This document shows positions 13,501 through 22,190 of a stretch of DNA of 64,000 bases, one piece after another. Each line of letters opens with the position of its first letter. The stretch's first letter is position 1. A program made the translations under genes and the position numbers. The notes under the pieces were generated by a model that worked only from the letters and a program-made list of their open reading frames with translations, ran no database searches and was not told where the DNA came from. The stretch is from Bacteroidota bacterium (GTDB taxonomy: Bacteria; Bacteroidota; Bacteroidia; Cytophagales; Cyclobacteriaceae), in NCBI GenBank assembly GCA_016866235.1, contig VGMW01000002.1, positions 496,001 through 560,000 on the forward strand, given 5' to 3'.

Positions 13501-14798
13501 ACCATGCCTTTTGCGGCCAGTTCATTGCTTACGGTTTCAGAGTTGCGGTTCACACCATTCAAAATGGTATCGAAAAGATTGTTGGCCAGGTTGTTGGTTG
13601 GTGATTTGGGAGCCACTAAAGCATTTACCAGATCTTTTCGGTAGATCTTATCCGATTCACCCATGTCCATAACGCCCACGATATCACGAAGGGTCTGTGT
13701 GTCATTGTTTCGATTCAGCAGATATACTTCAACACGTGTGATGTTAATTCCGCTGGTGATTTGCGGCAGGGTACTTAACCATCCTTCGAAATTATCCCTG
13801 AAGAATTGTCCCAGGAAAAAATTTCGGTTCTCATCGTAGTTCGATGCTTGTATTTCAAATGGCCTGCCTTGTGCCGTACCGTTGTTGCTGCCAGCAATGT
13901 TGATTGTTGATTGTTTTCCACGCTGTGTGGTAACAATTGATGTCATGTACAGTTTTCCAAACTGCATCTGCGCCTTGATGCCAAAAAGATTTTGTCCGCC
14001 GGTAATCAGGCTGTTGTTAAGCGGAAGTCCGACGTTTCCAATTTCCAGTTTTTTCAAAATATCTTCCTTGAATCCGGTGTAGTCTATTTTAATTTGATTC
14101 TGGAAGTCAAATGAATTGTTGTTGTCGAAATTGGTTGACACTTTAAGTTTCTCACCAATCTTACCTTGTACGGACAGGTTCATTTGTTGACTGAAATCAA
14201 ATCCACCATTACGCTGTTGTCGAATGGGTATGGCGGGATTCTGAACCTTCTGCCATGATCCTCCGAAATCCAGCGTTACAAAGCCACGCGGAGTTAATTC
14301 CACAAAGCTTCCACCGAAAATTCGATCTAAAGCGGGACTGATATAAAGCTTAGGTATTAATCCTCTACCGGAAACCGATGATTCACCGTCCAATGATTTG
14401 CTCCGCGTTTTCCAATAATCCTTTTTTATTGCCGCATCCTGGTATCTGGAAAATTCCCTGAAGGACATAGAGGTTGGAGGACGATAAAGGATATCGCCCG
14501 CCTTTTCAGTAATGGTAAAGTTCAGACCTGTGTCAAGCTCGACACTGCGTTTGATCAACGAAGGATCGCGTAGAAAAAAGGGAGAAACAGTGGTGTAGTT
14601 TGAGAACGGATCACCGTACCTGTCTCTGGGTTTGAAGGTTGGTCTCCAGGGTTTTTTGATCCGCTCCAGTGAATCTGCGTCGACAACCGATAGGCTGTCA
14701 GGCTTTTCCTGGGCCACGGACAGACCTGTTGTGGCCAAGCAGATGGCCATCACCAGTCCCGGCAGGAACCGAAGGATATTGGATAAAGGCGGAGTCAA
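7599..14798 (-). CDS. sprA: T9SS outer-membrane translocon SprA
   Basis: SprA is the giant outer-membrane channel of the type IX secretion system, known from Flavobacterium johnsoniae as a 36-strand barrel that exports proteins with T9SS C-terminal signals. The product is 2,399 residues, close to family size. The N-terminus is a signal peptide (hydrophobic LPGLVMAICLATTGLSV, then AQ). The body is rich in alternating aromatic/polar beta strands. The start is TTG at 14798: the frame has no ATG between an upstream stop and this codon, and the first internal ATG (codon 17) would cut the signal peptide. It begins 7 bases after the ruvA stop. A dedicated client candidate lies at 29445-34622. Confidence 0.95.
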   Translation of the reverse strand: MTPPLSNILRFLPGLVMAICLATTGLSVAQEKPDSLSVVDADSLERIKKPWRPTFKPRDRYGDPFSNYTTVSPFFLRDPSLIKRSVELDTGLNFTITEKAGDILYRPPTSMSFREFSRYQDAAIKKDYWKTRSKSLDGESSVSGRGLIPKLYISPALDRIFGGSFVELTPRGFVTLDFGGSWQKVQNPAIPIRQQRNGGFDFSQQMNLSVQGKIGEKLKVSTNFDNNNSFDFQNQIKIDYTGFKEDILKKLEIGNVGLPLNNSLITGGQNLFGIKAQMQFGKLYMTSIVTTQRGKQSTINIAGSNNGTAQGRPFEIQASNYDENRNFFLGQFFRDNFEGWLSTLPQITSGINITRVEVYLLNRNNDTQTLRDIVGVMDMGESDKIYRKDLVNALVAPKSPTNNLANNLFDTILNGVNRNSETVSNELAAKGMVAGTDFEKITSARKLAPTEFSINKQLGYITLQRKLQNDEALAVAFEYTYNGRVYKVGELSEDYSALDEKEVIFLKLLRPRKINIKDKAGVIIPTWDLMMKNVYNLNVSQLTRDNFQLRVIYRDDRTGKDNPQLQEGDIARTRQLIQVLGLDRLNPYNDPQPDGNFDFVEGVTINPETGLIVFPYLEPFNTALKKFFSLEGNPAVKDQLTRKYLYDTLYRTTKAEAELVATKNKFFIVGQFKAGSGKEIIIQGFNITQGSVKVYAGGTPLIEGRDFTIDYTFGKVTILNEGVLSSGKDINITYEQQDPFAFQTRSLIGTRLDYKLSEDINLGSTLLYYNERPLISRNLIGSEPARNLQYGLDLNMKKNSRLLTKVVDALPFIQTKETSSVSVNAEFAQLVPGTSNVVQGDGTSFIDDFENSATPYSLMSPLAWRLSATPKESAFDPSVGYAQNDIQAGSRRARLSWYQIDNLWYRQISRFKPDYLTTEVVNENHYTRSVQQQEIFPGRDRQIGNFYEPIFDLAYYPAERGPYNYNARSSDLTPDGYFRNPEKNWAGITTSIRNEVDWDKANVEYIEFWMLDPFIRDQKSLIDDGINSPKANTTGGKLIFHMGSISEDVMRDGKHAFENGLPADGNLSSGEATENNWGFVTTRQYLNNAFDISATARGNQDVGLDGMGNEKEQEKFKTFIDALPPNAKEKVLADPSGDDFRYTLGTELDAKKAGLLERYKYFMGMENNSPVSTNEDAFPRSNYTTPDNEDLNQDNTLSDLEEYYSYSMDLKPGFLTVGSKFIVDAIRPSASTLPPDVNPETWYLVRIPVRQFESKVGDINGFKSIRYIRMIMTGFREPIVLRLANFRAVGNRWRRYTANLEEARFGEPLEPNLDNFSVSVVNVEENSAPSDGKPPYVEPLRRDRDNTSTIPRRLNEQSAQLCITDLQDGDARAMYKNVSFDFFNYGRIKMFLSAFGEQGLKDDNLRAFVRLGTDFDQNYYEIELPLKITDPLDENVRQRKVEYIWPDGNQIDLDLDELYALKAARDRESYPLGELYPRQGPRVVDGRQGVRMLGRPDLSQVRVIMIGVRNPSTQDKKNYDVCLWANELRLTDFDRTAGWAMNAVVNTQLADLGSLTGSFRHIAFGYGPAQSKISERARGETNAYDVSMNMNLDKLLPKWTGLKLPVFASYERSILDPNFDPANPDLRLEAAFKSFNSDSEKQAYLDIIRDESIRRSLNFTNVKRTKLNPKATSHIWDIENFAFSYAFSEATRTNFNIQDNTQRNIRGGASWQYNSTFKGFEPFKEAKWADKKALQLLKDFNFNPMPANISVRGDLDRAFNKIIYRNASADAASSLPNFQKYFVFNRDFAVKWNLTRALGLDYSARTTAIIDEPDGDLDTDSLRTIVKNNLKKFGRMKNFEQNVTANYVLPFEKIPAINFIGADARYNVGYSWRAGPLEKFDSLKLGNIIQNNADMGLTGKVDFLKLYNKWKFLKDINTPKRKLSPAEIARQAKAKPDTVKKPPELGALKGILRTMMAVRSINGTYNVTQGTILPGFVPSPYLFGMDRTGSAPGWGFILGSQDPSIRFKAKDRGWLSTSAKLTTPFSQTKNKDISMRANVEPFADVKVQLDLKKSSMSSFQEIFRFDPDSTSFVSLSPSLSGSYKISTIAINTAFRNNSSLQSTVFKQFEQNIAIMQERFNAITGNSYELKSQDVVIPAFFAAYTGKDARTTSLSPFPSIPLPNWRMDYNGLSKLDLFKDLFQSVTLSHAYSSSYAVVNYSNSLEYTSVGIDQSVEKYNVGSFANQATNQGKIIPVYVISQVMISEQFAPLVGVNVRTQSKMTMRFEYKTKRDLALNISNAQVTELNSKDWSAEVGFTKNNFKLPFRDRGRVITVKNDVTFRLNMSVTNNQTIQRKIDEVSTVTNGNYNFQLRPNVSYVVNKKLSLQFYFERNTNTPYVSSAFPRATTRFGTKILFDLAQ

Positions 14799-14805
14799 AC
14801 GTAGG

Positions 14806-15396
14806 TTAGGCGTTTTTGAGTGCCAGTTTCACTAATTCTTCCAAACTAAGGTTATTTCCTGGCTTTTGAAGGATGCTGTCGATGCTTTTTTCAGCAGCCG
14901 GCCTTGGAATACCCAAAGTGGATAAGGCTGATAACGCTTCAAGTCTGAGGGTATTGTATGGCGTGCCTTTAGAATCTTCTGCAATTTCCTGACCATCCCT
15001 TTTCATTTTATCCTTCAGCTCCAAAATTATTCTTTGTGCTGTCTTGGCCCCGATGCCCTTTACCGCTTGAAGTGTACGGATGTCCTCTTGTAGAATGGCC
15101 TTCCTCAGGTCCTCTGCTGACATGGAAGACAATACCATCACGGCCGTGCCCGGACCTATGCCGTTCACAGCAATCAATTGTTGAAAGGTTTGTTTTTCTT
15201 GTTGACCTGAAAAGCCATACAGCAAATGTGCATCCTCACGAATGATTTGAACGGTGTGCAGTAAAATATTCTCCTGATCTTTTATTTGTGAATAGGTATG
15301 AAGGGTAATCTGCACCTGGTAACCGATGCCATTAACCTCAACCACCACGTGAGACGGCTCCTTTCTTACCAACTTGCCTTTAAGGTAGGCGATCAT
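14806..15396 (-). CDS. ruvA: Holliday junction helicase subunit RuvA
   Basis: Binds Holliday junctions and loads the RuvB motor for branch migration. The 196 residues start with the OB-fold MIAYLKGKLV. Two helix-hairpin-helix motifs follow (LIAVNGIGPGTA and LQAVKGIGAKTAQRI), then the C-terminal RuvB-binding three-helix domain. It sits between maeB (14 bases upstream) and sprA (7 bases downstream), so DNA repair, central metabolism and secretion genes share one transcript. Confidence 0.96.
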   Translation of the reverse strand: MIAYLKGKLVRKEPSHVVVEVNGIGYQVQITLHTYSQIKDQENILLHTVQIIREDAHLLYGFSGQQEKQTFQQLIAVNGIGPGTAVMVLSSMSAEDLRKAILQEDIRTLQAVKGIGAKTAQRIILELKDKMKRDGQEIAEDSKGTPYNTLRLEALSALSTLGIPRPAAEKSIDSILQKPGNNLSLEELVKLALKNA

Positions 15397-15410
15397 GCGG
15401 CTATCCTCTT

Positions 15411-17699
15411 TTATTTTTTACCGTTCGAGTTGAAAAGATTTTCATAGCCCTGCGCATCCACGACAGCTATGGCGGCCATGTTAACAATCTCACGAATCGA
15501 ACTTCCGACCTGGAGAATATGGACCGGGCGTTTCATGCCCAACAGAATTGGACCAATGGCTTCTGCGCCACCCATCTCCATCATTAATTTATAAGCGATG
15601 TTACCAGATTCAAGGTTGGGGAAGATCAAAGTGTTGGCACCCTCGTCTGCCAGTGCACTAAAAGGATATTCCTCCTTTTGAAGATCGGTGTTCAGTGCCA
15701 CATTCGCCTGAATATCACCTTCAATGATTAATCCTGGCAAATTGGCTTTGGCGAGTCTGACAGCTTCTCGGGTTTTTTCAGGAATAGGTCCTTTGCTTGA
15801 ACCAAAGTTTGAATACGACAAAACCGCTACCCTGGGCTCAACGCCAAAGAATCGAACCCCGTTGGTGGTTACCTTAATAATCTCCAAAAGTTCTTCCGCG
15901 GTAGGATTCACGTTCACCGTGGCATCAGCAAAAAACCATGTGCCATTTTTATGCATGATGATGTACATGCCAGCGACCCGTCCAACGCCCGGAGCCATAC
16001 CAATAACCTGCAAGGCAGGTGAAATGGTCCGGCTATAATCACTGGTTAATCCGCTGATGAAGGCATCGGCATCTCCTGCCTCAACCATCATCACGCCAAA
16101 ATAATTGTGGTCAGCCATAGCTCTGCCTGCATCCCTTCTGGTCATTCCTTTTCGTTGACGCTTGGTGAACAGGTGGTCTGCGTATTTCTCACGTCTTGGA
16201 TCGTCTGCAGGATCAACCACCACACAACCTTGAATGTCGAGCTTGTGTTCTTCAACGAGGCTTCCAATGCGCTCCTTGTTGCCCAACAGAATTGGATGAC
16301 CGATTCCTTCCTGAACGATTTCCTGCGCTGCTCTAAGGATCTTGTAGTTATCTGCGTTTGCAAATACAACCCGTTTCGGATTTTTAGTAGCCCGGTCGAT
16401 TAGTCTGCCGGTTAGTTTCTGATTGATTCCGATGCGCTTTAAAAGCTCTCGGTCGTATTGAGTCCAATCTTTTATAGGAGCAGTGGCCACGCCACTTTCC
16501 ATCGCAGCCTTTGCAACGGCAGGCGCGACAGCAGTGATCAGCCTTGGATCCAGTGGTTTGGGAATCAGGTAATCGCGGCCAAAGCTTATCTTATCGTTTC
16601 CGTATGCGCGGAAAACCATTTCGGGTACGGGTTCCTTGGTAAGTTCCGCAAGCGCCTGAACTGCTGCCAGCTTCATGGCTTCGTTTATTCCGGTTGCCCG
16701 AACATCCAGCGCCCCTCTGAAAATATATGGGAAGCCCAAAACATTGTTAACCTGGTTGGGATGATCGCTTCTTCCGGTAGCCATGATGATATCCTTTCTG
16801 GTTTTCATGGCCAGGTCATAAGCGATTTCAGGATTTGGGTTGGCCAATGCAAATACAATTGGATCATTGCTCATGTTGAGAATGTCCTGCGGTGTAATTA
16901 CATCTGCTTTTGAAAGTCCGACAAAAACATCAGCGCCTTTCATGGCCTCCTGCAGACTGCTCACCTTTCGGCTGGTGGCAAATTCACTTTTAATATGATC
17001 CAGATCGGTGCGATCCTTGGAGATTACCCCTTTGCTATCGCACATGATTACATTTTCTTTTTTCAGTCCAAGGGCGATGTACAATTTGGTGCACGAAATA
17101 GCTGCTGCACCTGCACCATTGACAACCACAATTATCTGATCGATTTTTTTACCTATGATTTCAAGGGCATTCAACAAGGCTGCACTTGAAATGATGGCTG
17201 TTCCGTGCTGATCATCATGCATTATGGGAATGTGCATCTTCTCCCGCAGCTCCTGCTCAATCTGAAAACATTCCGGCGCCTTGATGTCCTCCAGGTTAAT
17301 ACCACCGAAGGTTGGCTCGAGAGCCTTTACAATTTTTATGAATTCATTCGGATCCTTTTCATTGATTTCAATATCGAAAACATCGATGCCTGCAAATTTT
17401 TTAAACAAGACACCTTTGCCCTCCATTACAGGTTTAGAAGCTTCCGGACCTATGTCGCCCAAGCCTAATACGGCTGTGCCGTTGGAGATGACAGCCACCA
17501 GGTTGCCTTTCGAAGTGTACTTATAAACGTCGGCAGGATTTGCGTGAATTTCTTTGCAGGGTTCTGCAACCCCCGGAGAATAAGCAAGGGCCAAATCGAA
17601 CTGACTGCTCAGGACTTTGGTGGGGACAACCTCGATTTTTCCTGGCTGACCTTGCATGTGATAATTAAGCGCATCTTCTTTTTTGAAGCGTACTGACAT
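15411..17699 (-). CDS. maeB: NADP-dependent malic enzyme with phosphotransacetylase-like domain
   Basis: Oxidatively decarboxylates malate to pyruvate, giving NADPH. The 762 residues are the long MaeB type. The malic-enzyme N-terminal domain has [14 protein letters not shown] and [10 protein letters not shown], and the nucleotide-binding domain has [13 protein letters not shown]. From about residue 430 there is a phosphate acetyl/butyryltransferase-like domain, which in this family is regulatory rather than catalytic. Upstream on the minus strand, TAAATTTC (17719-17726) is one mismatch from the -7 consensus and could be the promoter of the maeB-ruvA-sprA-gcvH-lipA run. Confidence 0.94.
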   Translation of the reverse strand: MSVRFKKEDALNYHMQGQPGKIEVVPTKVLSSQFDLALAYSPGVAEPCKEIHANPADVYKYTSKGNLVAVISNGTAVLGLGDIGPEASKPVMEGKGVLFKKFAGIDVFDIEINEKDPNEFIKIVKALEPTFGGINLEDIKAPECFQIEQELREKMHIPIMHDDQHGTAIISSAALLNALEIIGKKIDQIIVVVNGAGAAAISCTKLYIALGLKKENVIMCDSKGVISKDRTDLDHIKSEFATSRKVSSLQEAMKGADVFVGLSKADVITPQDILNMSNDPIVFALANPNPEIAYDLAMKTRKDIIMATGRSDHPNQVNNVLGFPYIFRGALDVRATGINEAMKLAAVQALAELTKEPVPEMVFRAYGNDKISFGRDYLIPKPLDPRLITAVAPAVAKAAMESGVATAPIKDWTQYDRELLKRIGINQKLTGRLIDRATKNPKRVVFANADNYKILRAAQEIVQEGIGHPILLGNKERIGSLVEEHKLDIQGCVVVDPADDPRREKYADHLFTKRQRKGMTRRDAGRAMADHNYFGVMMVEAGDADAFISGLTSDYSRTISPALQVIGMAPGVGRVAGMYIIMHKNGTWFFADATVNVNPTAEELLEIIKVTTNGVRFFGVEPRVAVLSYSNFGSSKGPIPEKTREAVRLAKANLPGLIIEGDIQANVALNTDLQKEEYPFSALADEGANTLIFPNLESGNIAYKLMMEMGGAEAIGPILLGMKRPVHILQVGSSIREIVNMAAIAVVDAQGYENLFNSNGKK

Positions 17700-17808
17700 A
17701 AAAAGCTATTTAAGACCCGAAATTTACAACTAATGAACCGAATGAATCGTGTCGTTTTCGGTGGTTCCAAAATTCAATTCACCCCTTCTTTAAAGGAAAG
17801 AAATCGTT

Positions 17809-18924
17809 TCAAAGGGAATTTTTCAGTGTATCTATTTTGCTTTCCTTGGAGGCACTGAATTTGAAAGTGTTTAAGATCACTTCCATTTCTCTAATGATTT
17901 CGCGTTGAGGTTTTGAAGGACTAAATACAAATCCTTCTATGTAATAGAACCATCCTGCCGCCTCATCCACCAGTGCATATCCGAGAAAAGGTCCGCCCAT
18001 ACTCGGAATGTTGGTTCGCCACAGGCCGCGCATCTCGACGGCATAGAATCCATTGAAATTAATGGTTTTGATGGTTACGGGTTTGGAGGAGACCCTTGTT
18101 TCTGTGACCAGGTAGGTGTCTGGTTTCTCCGGATCCTCGAAGAGATATTTTCCACACACATCATTTCTGAATCTGATCAACTGGTCTTTGCTGAAGTCTT
18201 CCATCGAAGTAAATTTTTTTCGCGCAATCCAGATATCCTTATCGTCTGCGGGATTGATTTGTCTCAGCCAAACAAAGTCTTTTTGTTGATCGGCAAGTTG
18301 GTATCCGAACGGGATGCGAATATTGAATCCGAATTTTTTTTCTATTTGCTCCGTTAAGGCCTGGTTGGCATTTGATTTCAGGATTCCAGTGCGTAGCCGT
18401 TGTTTCTCCTTCTCATTAAAATAGTCTGAAATTCTTTTACCGTTTGCCCGTAGATTTTGCTCCAAGGTTTCAGCATTGGGGCCGAAGAGAAACATGACCT
18501 CTTGCCCGCGGGCAAAAACATCTGATTGCGTATGAACGTAGCCATCGGGGTTCGCCTGGAGCATTTCAAGGGATTTAGATTCAATCATTGATTTTACCTT
18601 TCCTGCTTCTGGACTTTGATCGTCGAAAGTGAAGGCAAAAATGATGTTTCTAAGATTTTTGTGAGACCGCGTGGTGGTTTCTGGATTTACATAACGCAGG
18701 TCATAGACGTATTCTTCTCTTGGTAAAACGCTGGCCTCCCTTCGCAAAAGTGAATCCAATAATTTACCTGCAGGACCCGCCTTCAAGCCGGAGGGCATGA
18801 TGATGGTTATCTTACCCGCAGACCCAATGGCTGCAGGAATTCCGGATGTGCTTGTTGAACAAGAGGTTGCAACCAATCCTAAAAAAACCAAAAGGACCAG
18901 CGATGGTAGATTAGAAATTTTCAT
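17809..18924 (-). CDS. DUF4837 family lipoprotein
   Basis: Function unknown; I recognise it as the DUF4837 family of Bacteroidota lipoproteins. I start it at ATG 18924, which gives MKISNLPSLVLLVFLGLVA followed by the lipobox TSC. A longer frame from 19005 would put 27 non-signal residues before it and overlap the upstream gene. The mature protein is about 350 residues of mixed alpha/beta with no catalytic motif I can name. It follows the lytic transglycosylase by 28 bases, so a cell-envelope role is plausible but inferred. Confidence 0.8.
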   Translation of the reverse strand: MKISNLPSLVLLVFLGLVATSCSTSTSGIPAAIGSAGKITIIMPSGLKAGPAGKLLDSLLRREASVLPREEYVYDLRYVNPETTTRSHKNLRNIIFAFTFDDQSPEAGKVKSMIESKSLEMLQANPDGYVHTQSDVFARGQEVMFLFGPNAETLEQNLRANGKRISDYFNEKEKQRLRTGILKSNANQALTEQIEKKFGFNIRIPFGYQLADQQKDFVWLRQINPADDKDIWIARKKFTSMEDFSKDQLIRFRNDVCGKYLFEDPEKPDTYLVTETRVSSKPVTIKTINFNGFYAVEMRGLWRTNIPSMGGPFLGYALVDEAAGWFYYIEGFVFSPSKPQREIIREMEVILNTFKFSASKESKIDTLKNSL

Positions 18925-18952
18925 GTTTAAGGGCCGTTTATTGGCCGCGAAT

Positions 18953-20347
18953 TTAGCGCAGAATGAGTTTTTGTCCAGGAGCAATATTATTGCCCGACAA
19001 ACCATTCGATGACTTTATTTTTTCTATGCTGACCCCAGCATTTTTTGCGATATCCCACAAGGTGTCACCTGGCTGCACCACGTAAACCGATCCAGGCTTT
19101 GCAGGAATTGTCTGCGATTTAGTTTTCGCGGCTGCTACTCTGGACGGCGACACCATTATTTTCAACATTTGACCTGGATGGATCATATTTTTTCTTAAAC
19201 CATTCCAGGCTTTAAGGTCATCGATTTTTACGCCATATCTCGAAGCAATATAACCAAGGCTGTTGCCGCTCTTTACTTTGTAGTAGATGTATTGCTTTTC
19301 TTCCAGTTCCCGTGCGAGTGATTCAAAAGCTGATTTTCCAGACTTTGAGGCTGAATCTAAAATCGATGCTTTGTTTTTCAAGAGATTTTCTTTGGCGCCA
19401 ACCGGGATTCTCAAAACATGAACCCTATCGTTGTCAGGAAGAGCCGCGGTGAGGAGCTGTGGATTAAGTTGACGCAAATCTTCCCTGCATGTGCCCGTCA
19501 GATTGCTGAATACATCGAGGTTTAAATAAGAGCTTACCGTGATGGTATCAGAGGGAATAAATTTTTCACCGTGTGGTTCATAAAAATTATGGTTCTCTGC
19601 ATACTTCATGGTATATACCATTGCGATGAACTGTGGAACGTATGCTCTGGTTTCGCGGGGCAAGTATGGGTAAATCTTCCAAAAGTCATTTTTGTAGCCT
19701 GACCTTCTGTTCGCTTTAAGGACTGTTCCTGGTCCGGAATTATAGGCTGCAAGGGCTAGCGGCCAATCTTTAAAAATCCGGTAGAGCTCAGCAAGATATC
19801 GGCAGGCTGCGTCAGTTGATTTTTCTGGGTCCATTCTGTCGTCCCAATACCAGTTGTTGTGCAAACCAAAATGTTTGCCTGTTGATGACATAAATTGCCA
19901 GAGGCCAACAGCCCGGGCTTTACTCACTGCTGTTGGGACAAGTCCACTTTCAATGATGGATAGGTATTTAAGGTCATCCGGAAGATTGTATTGCGCCAGG
20001 TATTTTTCAAAAATTGGGAAGTAGAGATCTTTTCTTCTCAGGATGGATTTGGTGAATTCGCGATCACGAATGGTGAAGTAATCAATAAACGAATGAACCG
20101 TTTTGTTGTAGGTGAGGGGAAAGTCACTATCGATGCAAGAAAGCCTGTCTTCAAGTAAACCAGGCGGCTCATCGCCAGGAACAAACTCAATTGCCGGTGC
20201 GACCTCATAAAATTCCTCGTGCAAGGAGTCGGTAGCAACTACCTCTGTGGTGTCTGTAGTTGGCAAAGCAAGGTCTTGTGCTGCGAGAAGTGGCGCAGAA
20301 CCAACCAAAACAAAAACCAGAATGAGGTTTTTCAGAGTCATGAGCAT
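18953..20347 (-). CDS. MltD-like lytic transglycosylase with two LysM domains
   Basis: Predicted periplasmic enzyme cleaving peptidoglycan glycan strands. After a signal peptide (LILVFVLVGSAPLLAAQ), the SLT domain covers about 110-260. Its catalytic glutamate is Glu133 in LSIIESGLVP, with AVGLWQFM and LALAAYNSGPG as further family motifs. Two LysM peptidoglycan-binding domains follow, at about 353-400 and 420-464. The arrangement is that of MltD. It starts 5 bases after the gatA stop and belongs to the tatA-gatA run. ATG at 20341 is an equally good start. Confidence 0.93.
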   Translation of the reverse strand: MLMTLKNLILVFVLVGSAPLLAAQDLALPTTDTTEVVATDSLHEEFYEVAPAIEFVPGDEPPGLLEDRLSCIDSDFPLTYNKTVHSFIDYFTIRDREFTKSILRRKDLYFPIFEKYLAQYNLPDDLKYLSIIESGLVPTAVSKARAVGLWQFMSSTGKHFGLHNNWYWDDRMDPEKSTDAACRYLAELYRIFKDWPLALAAYNSGPGTVLKANRRSGYKNDFWKIYPYLPRETRAYVPQFIAMVYTMKYAENHNFYEPHGEKFIPSDTITVSSYLNLDVFSNLTGTCREDLRQLNPQLLTAALPDNDRVHVLRIPVGAKENLLKNKASILDSASKSGKSAFESLARELEEKQYIYYKVKSGNSLGYIASRYGVKIDDLKAWNGLRKNMIHPGQMLKIMVSPSRVAAAKTKSQTIPAKPGSVYVVQPGDTLWDIAKNAGVSIEKIKSSNGLSGNNIAPGQKLILR

Positions 20348-20352
20348 TAAAA

Positions 20353-21789
20353 CTACGAAAAACGTTCAATACCAGCCAGCAGCGATGCGCCACAGAGCAA
20401 GTCATCCTCTCTAAAATCAGCAGACATGAATTGCAAGCCTATCGGCAAGCCATTTTTATCCTTGCCGAACGGAATGGAAATGGCTGGAATTCCGGATACG
20501 TTGGCCTGAATTGAAAATAAATCCGACAGATACATTTCTACGGGGTTGTTGCTGAATGTTCCCAGTGCGTAAGCTGTGGTTGGCGCTGTAGGCATTAGGA
20601 TCAAATCGACTGTTGAAAATATTTTAAGCATTTCATTTCGGATCATTCGTCTCACTTTTTGTGCCTGAGCATAGTAGGCATCGAAGTGATCCGATGAAAG
20701 CACAAAATTTCCCAATAAGATCCGGCGCTTTACCTCTTCTCCAAAACCCTCTGTTCGGGTATTTCGGTACAAGGACTCCAAATCTTCGGCGGATGTTGAT
20801 CGGTGGCCATAACGAACGCCATCGTACCTGGATAAATTGGAACTTGCCTCAGCTGTCGTTAAAACATAGTACGTAGGCAGGATGAATTCATTGAGTGGAA
20901 GATCGATTTGAGTCACCTTATGACCACTCGATTCAAGATGCTCTGATGCAAAAGTTATGCTTTCCCTGATTTCAGGTTGAAGGCTTTCAGAGGGAATGTT
21001 GGCGACTACACCAATCCTGAACTTTTTATTGGAGGAATTTTTGAGGACTCCGGAATAATCGGGTACCGGCAGGGATGATGCCGTGCTATCAAAATCATCT
21101 TTGCCAGCAATAACCTGCAAAACTTTTGCACAGTCGTCAGTGCTGTTGGCTAAAACACCAATGGTATCGAAGGATGAAGCATAGGCAATTAGTCCATGTC
21201 TGGAAATTCTGGAATAGGTGGGCTTAAGTCCGTATATGCCACAGAAGGAGGCAGGCTGACGAACTGAACCTCCTGTATCGGAGCCAAGCGAAACATGACA
21301 TAATCCGGCCGCAACTGCAGCTGCGGATCCGCCGGAAGACCCACCAGGGGTATGTTGAGGGTTGTGTGGATTTCGTGATTCGCCAAATGCAGAATTTTCA
21401 TTGGTCGAACCCATCCCGAATTCATCACAATTTTGTCTGCCGATGATTATAGCGTCCTCGGCCAGTAGTCGTTCTACAACCGTTGCTGAATATTGTGAAT
21501 GAAAACCATTTAGAATATTACTTGCGGCCTGAAGAGGATGGTTCTTAAAGGCCAGGACATCTTTGAGTCCAACGACCAGACCCGCCAGCTTACCAGCAGA
21601 TCCAAGTTTTATTTTAGCATCAATTGCTTTCGCCGCGTTTAAACTCTCTTCAGAGTAAACAGAAAGAAAACAATTTAGATGCTTATTTTTTTCAATAAGC
21701 TCTAAATGATGCTTTACCTGTTCAACGCAGGAGATCGCTCCGTTCAGGAGTTCTTTCCGGAGGCTGGAGTAATCCGGATGGGTGGCCAA
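20353..21789 (-). CDS. gatA: Asp-tRNA(Asn)/Glu-tRNA(Gln) amidotransferase subunit A
   Basis: Glutaminase subunit of GatCAB, which converts misacylated Glu-tRNA(Gln) or Asp-tRNA(Asn) to the correct amide forms. The 478 residues have the amidase-signature triad: Lys in VVGLKDVL, the cis-serine in GGSSGGSAAAVAAG and the nucleophilic serine in GSDTGGSVRQPASFCG. It sits 3 bases after tatA and 5 before the lytic transglycosylase. gatB and gatC are not in the window. Confidence 0.95.
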   Translation of the reverse strand: MATHPDYSSLRKELLNGAISCVEQVKHHLELIEKNKHLNCFLSVYSEESLNAAKAIDAKIKLGSAGKLAGLVVGLKDVLAFKNHPLQAASNILNGFHSQYSATVVERLLAEDAIIIGRQNCDEFGMGSTNENSAFGESRNPHNPQHTPGGSSGGSAAAVAAGLCHVSLGSDTGGSVRQPASFCGIYGLKPTYSRISRHGLIAYASSFDTIGVLANSTDDCAKVLQVIAGKDDFDSTASSLPVPDYSGVLKNSSNKKFRIGVVANIPSESLQPEIRESITFASEHLESSGHKVTQIDLPLNEFILPTYYVLTTAEASSNLSRYDGVRYGHRSTSAEDLESLYRNTRTEGFGEEVKRRILLGNFVLSSDHFDAYYAQAQKVRRMIRNEMLKIFSTVDLILMPTAPTTAYALGTFSNNPVEMYLSDLFSIQANVSGIPAISIPFGKDKNGLPIGLQFMSADFREDDLLCGASLLAGIERFS

Positions 21790-21792
21790 AGT

Positions 21793-22011
21793 TTACTTCT
21801 GGTCTTCTATTTTTTTAGAAGCTTCTCTGCCTGAATCTTCCAGGTCGCGTTTCACATCGTTCATAGAGTCTTTAAACTCACGAACGCCACGGCCGAGACC
21901 TTTCATAAATTCAGGTATCTTTTTTGCGCCAAAAAAGACCAGCACAATAACTCCGATAAGAAGTATCTCGTTAAAGCCGAGATTACCGAGGAACAATAGG
22001 ATTGTGTTCAT
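21793..22011 (-). CDS. tatA: Twin-arginine translocase subunit TatA/E
   Basis: Pore-forming component of the Tat pathway, which exports folded proteins. The 72 residues show the TatA plan: short periplasmic N-terminus, one membrane helix (ILLIGVIVLVFFGAKKIP with the FGxKKIPE hinge), an amphipathic helix and a charged tail. It is first in a leftward run ahead of gatA. Upstream, TAACTTTA on the minus strand (22029-22036) is one mismatch from the -7 consensus. Its presence makes Tat export of the EutBC fusion feasible. Confidence 0.92.
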   Translation of the reverse strand: MNTILLFLGNLGFNEILLIGVIVLVFFGAKKIPEFMKGLGRGVREFKDSMNDVKRDLEDSGREASKKIEDQK

Positions 22012-22165
22012 AACATCAACTTGGACGGTAAAGTTAGCTATAAATTATGAAGAACGTCATTAAATGGTATTTCGATGAAGTCTAACCTTAGGAAGCATAA
22101 TGATGGTTTAAAAAAGGTTTCCGGTGCAGTTGATGGGATTCAGGGATGGTTCCTGGGTGTTTATT

Positions 22166-22173
22166 TATATTTG
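22166..22173 (+). promoter_or_regulatory. Predicted -7 element for the CarboxypepD_reg-like gene
   Basis: TATATTTG matches the TAnnTTTG consensus fully. Transcription would begin near 22180, which argues against an ATG start at 22146 and for the TTG at 22191. No TTG is seen at the expected -33 distance. Confidence 0.45.
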
Positions 22174-22190
22174 AAATTGACATTTTAAGA

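Noticed and set aside
17784-17800. TTCTTT/AAAGAA hairpin after the DUF4837 gene as a terminator
   Set aside because: AT-only stem and no T-run in the right direction.
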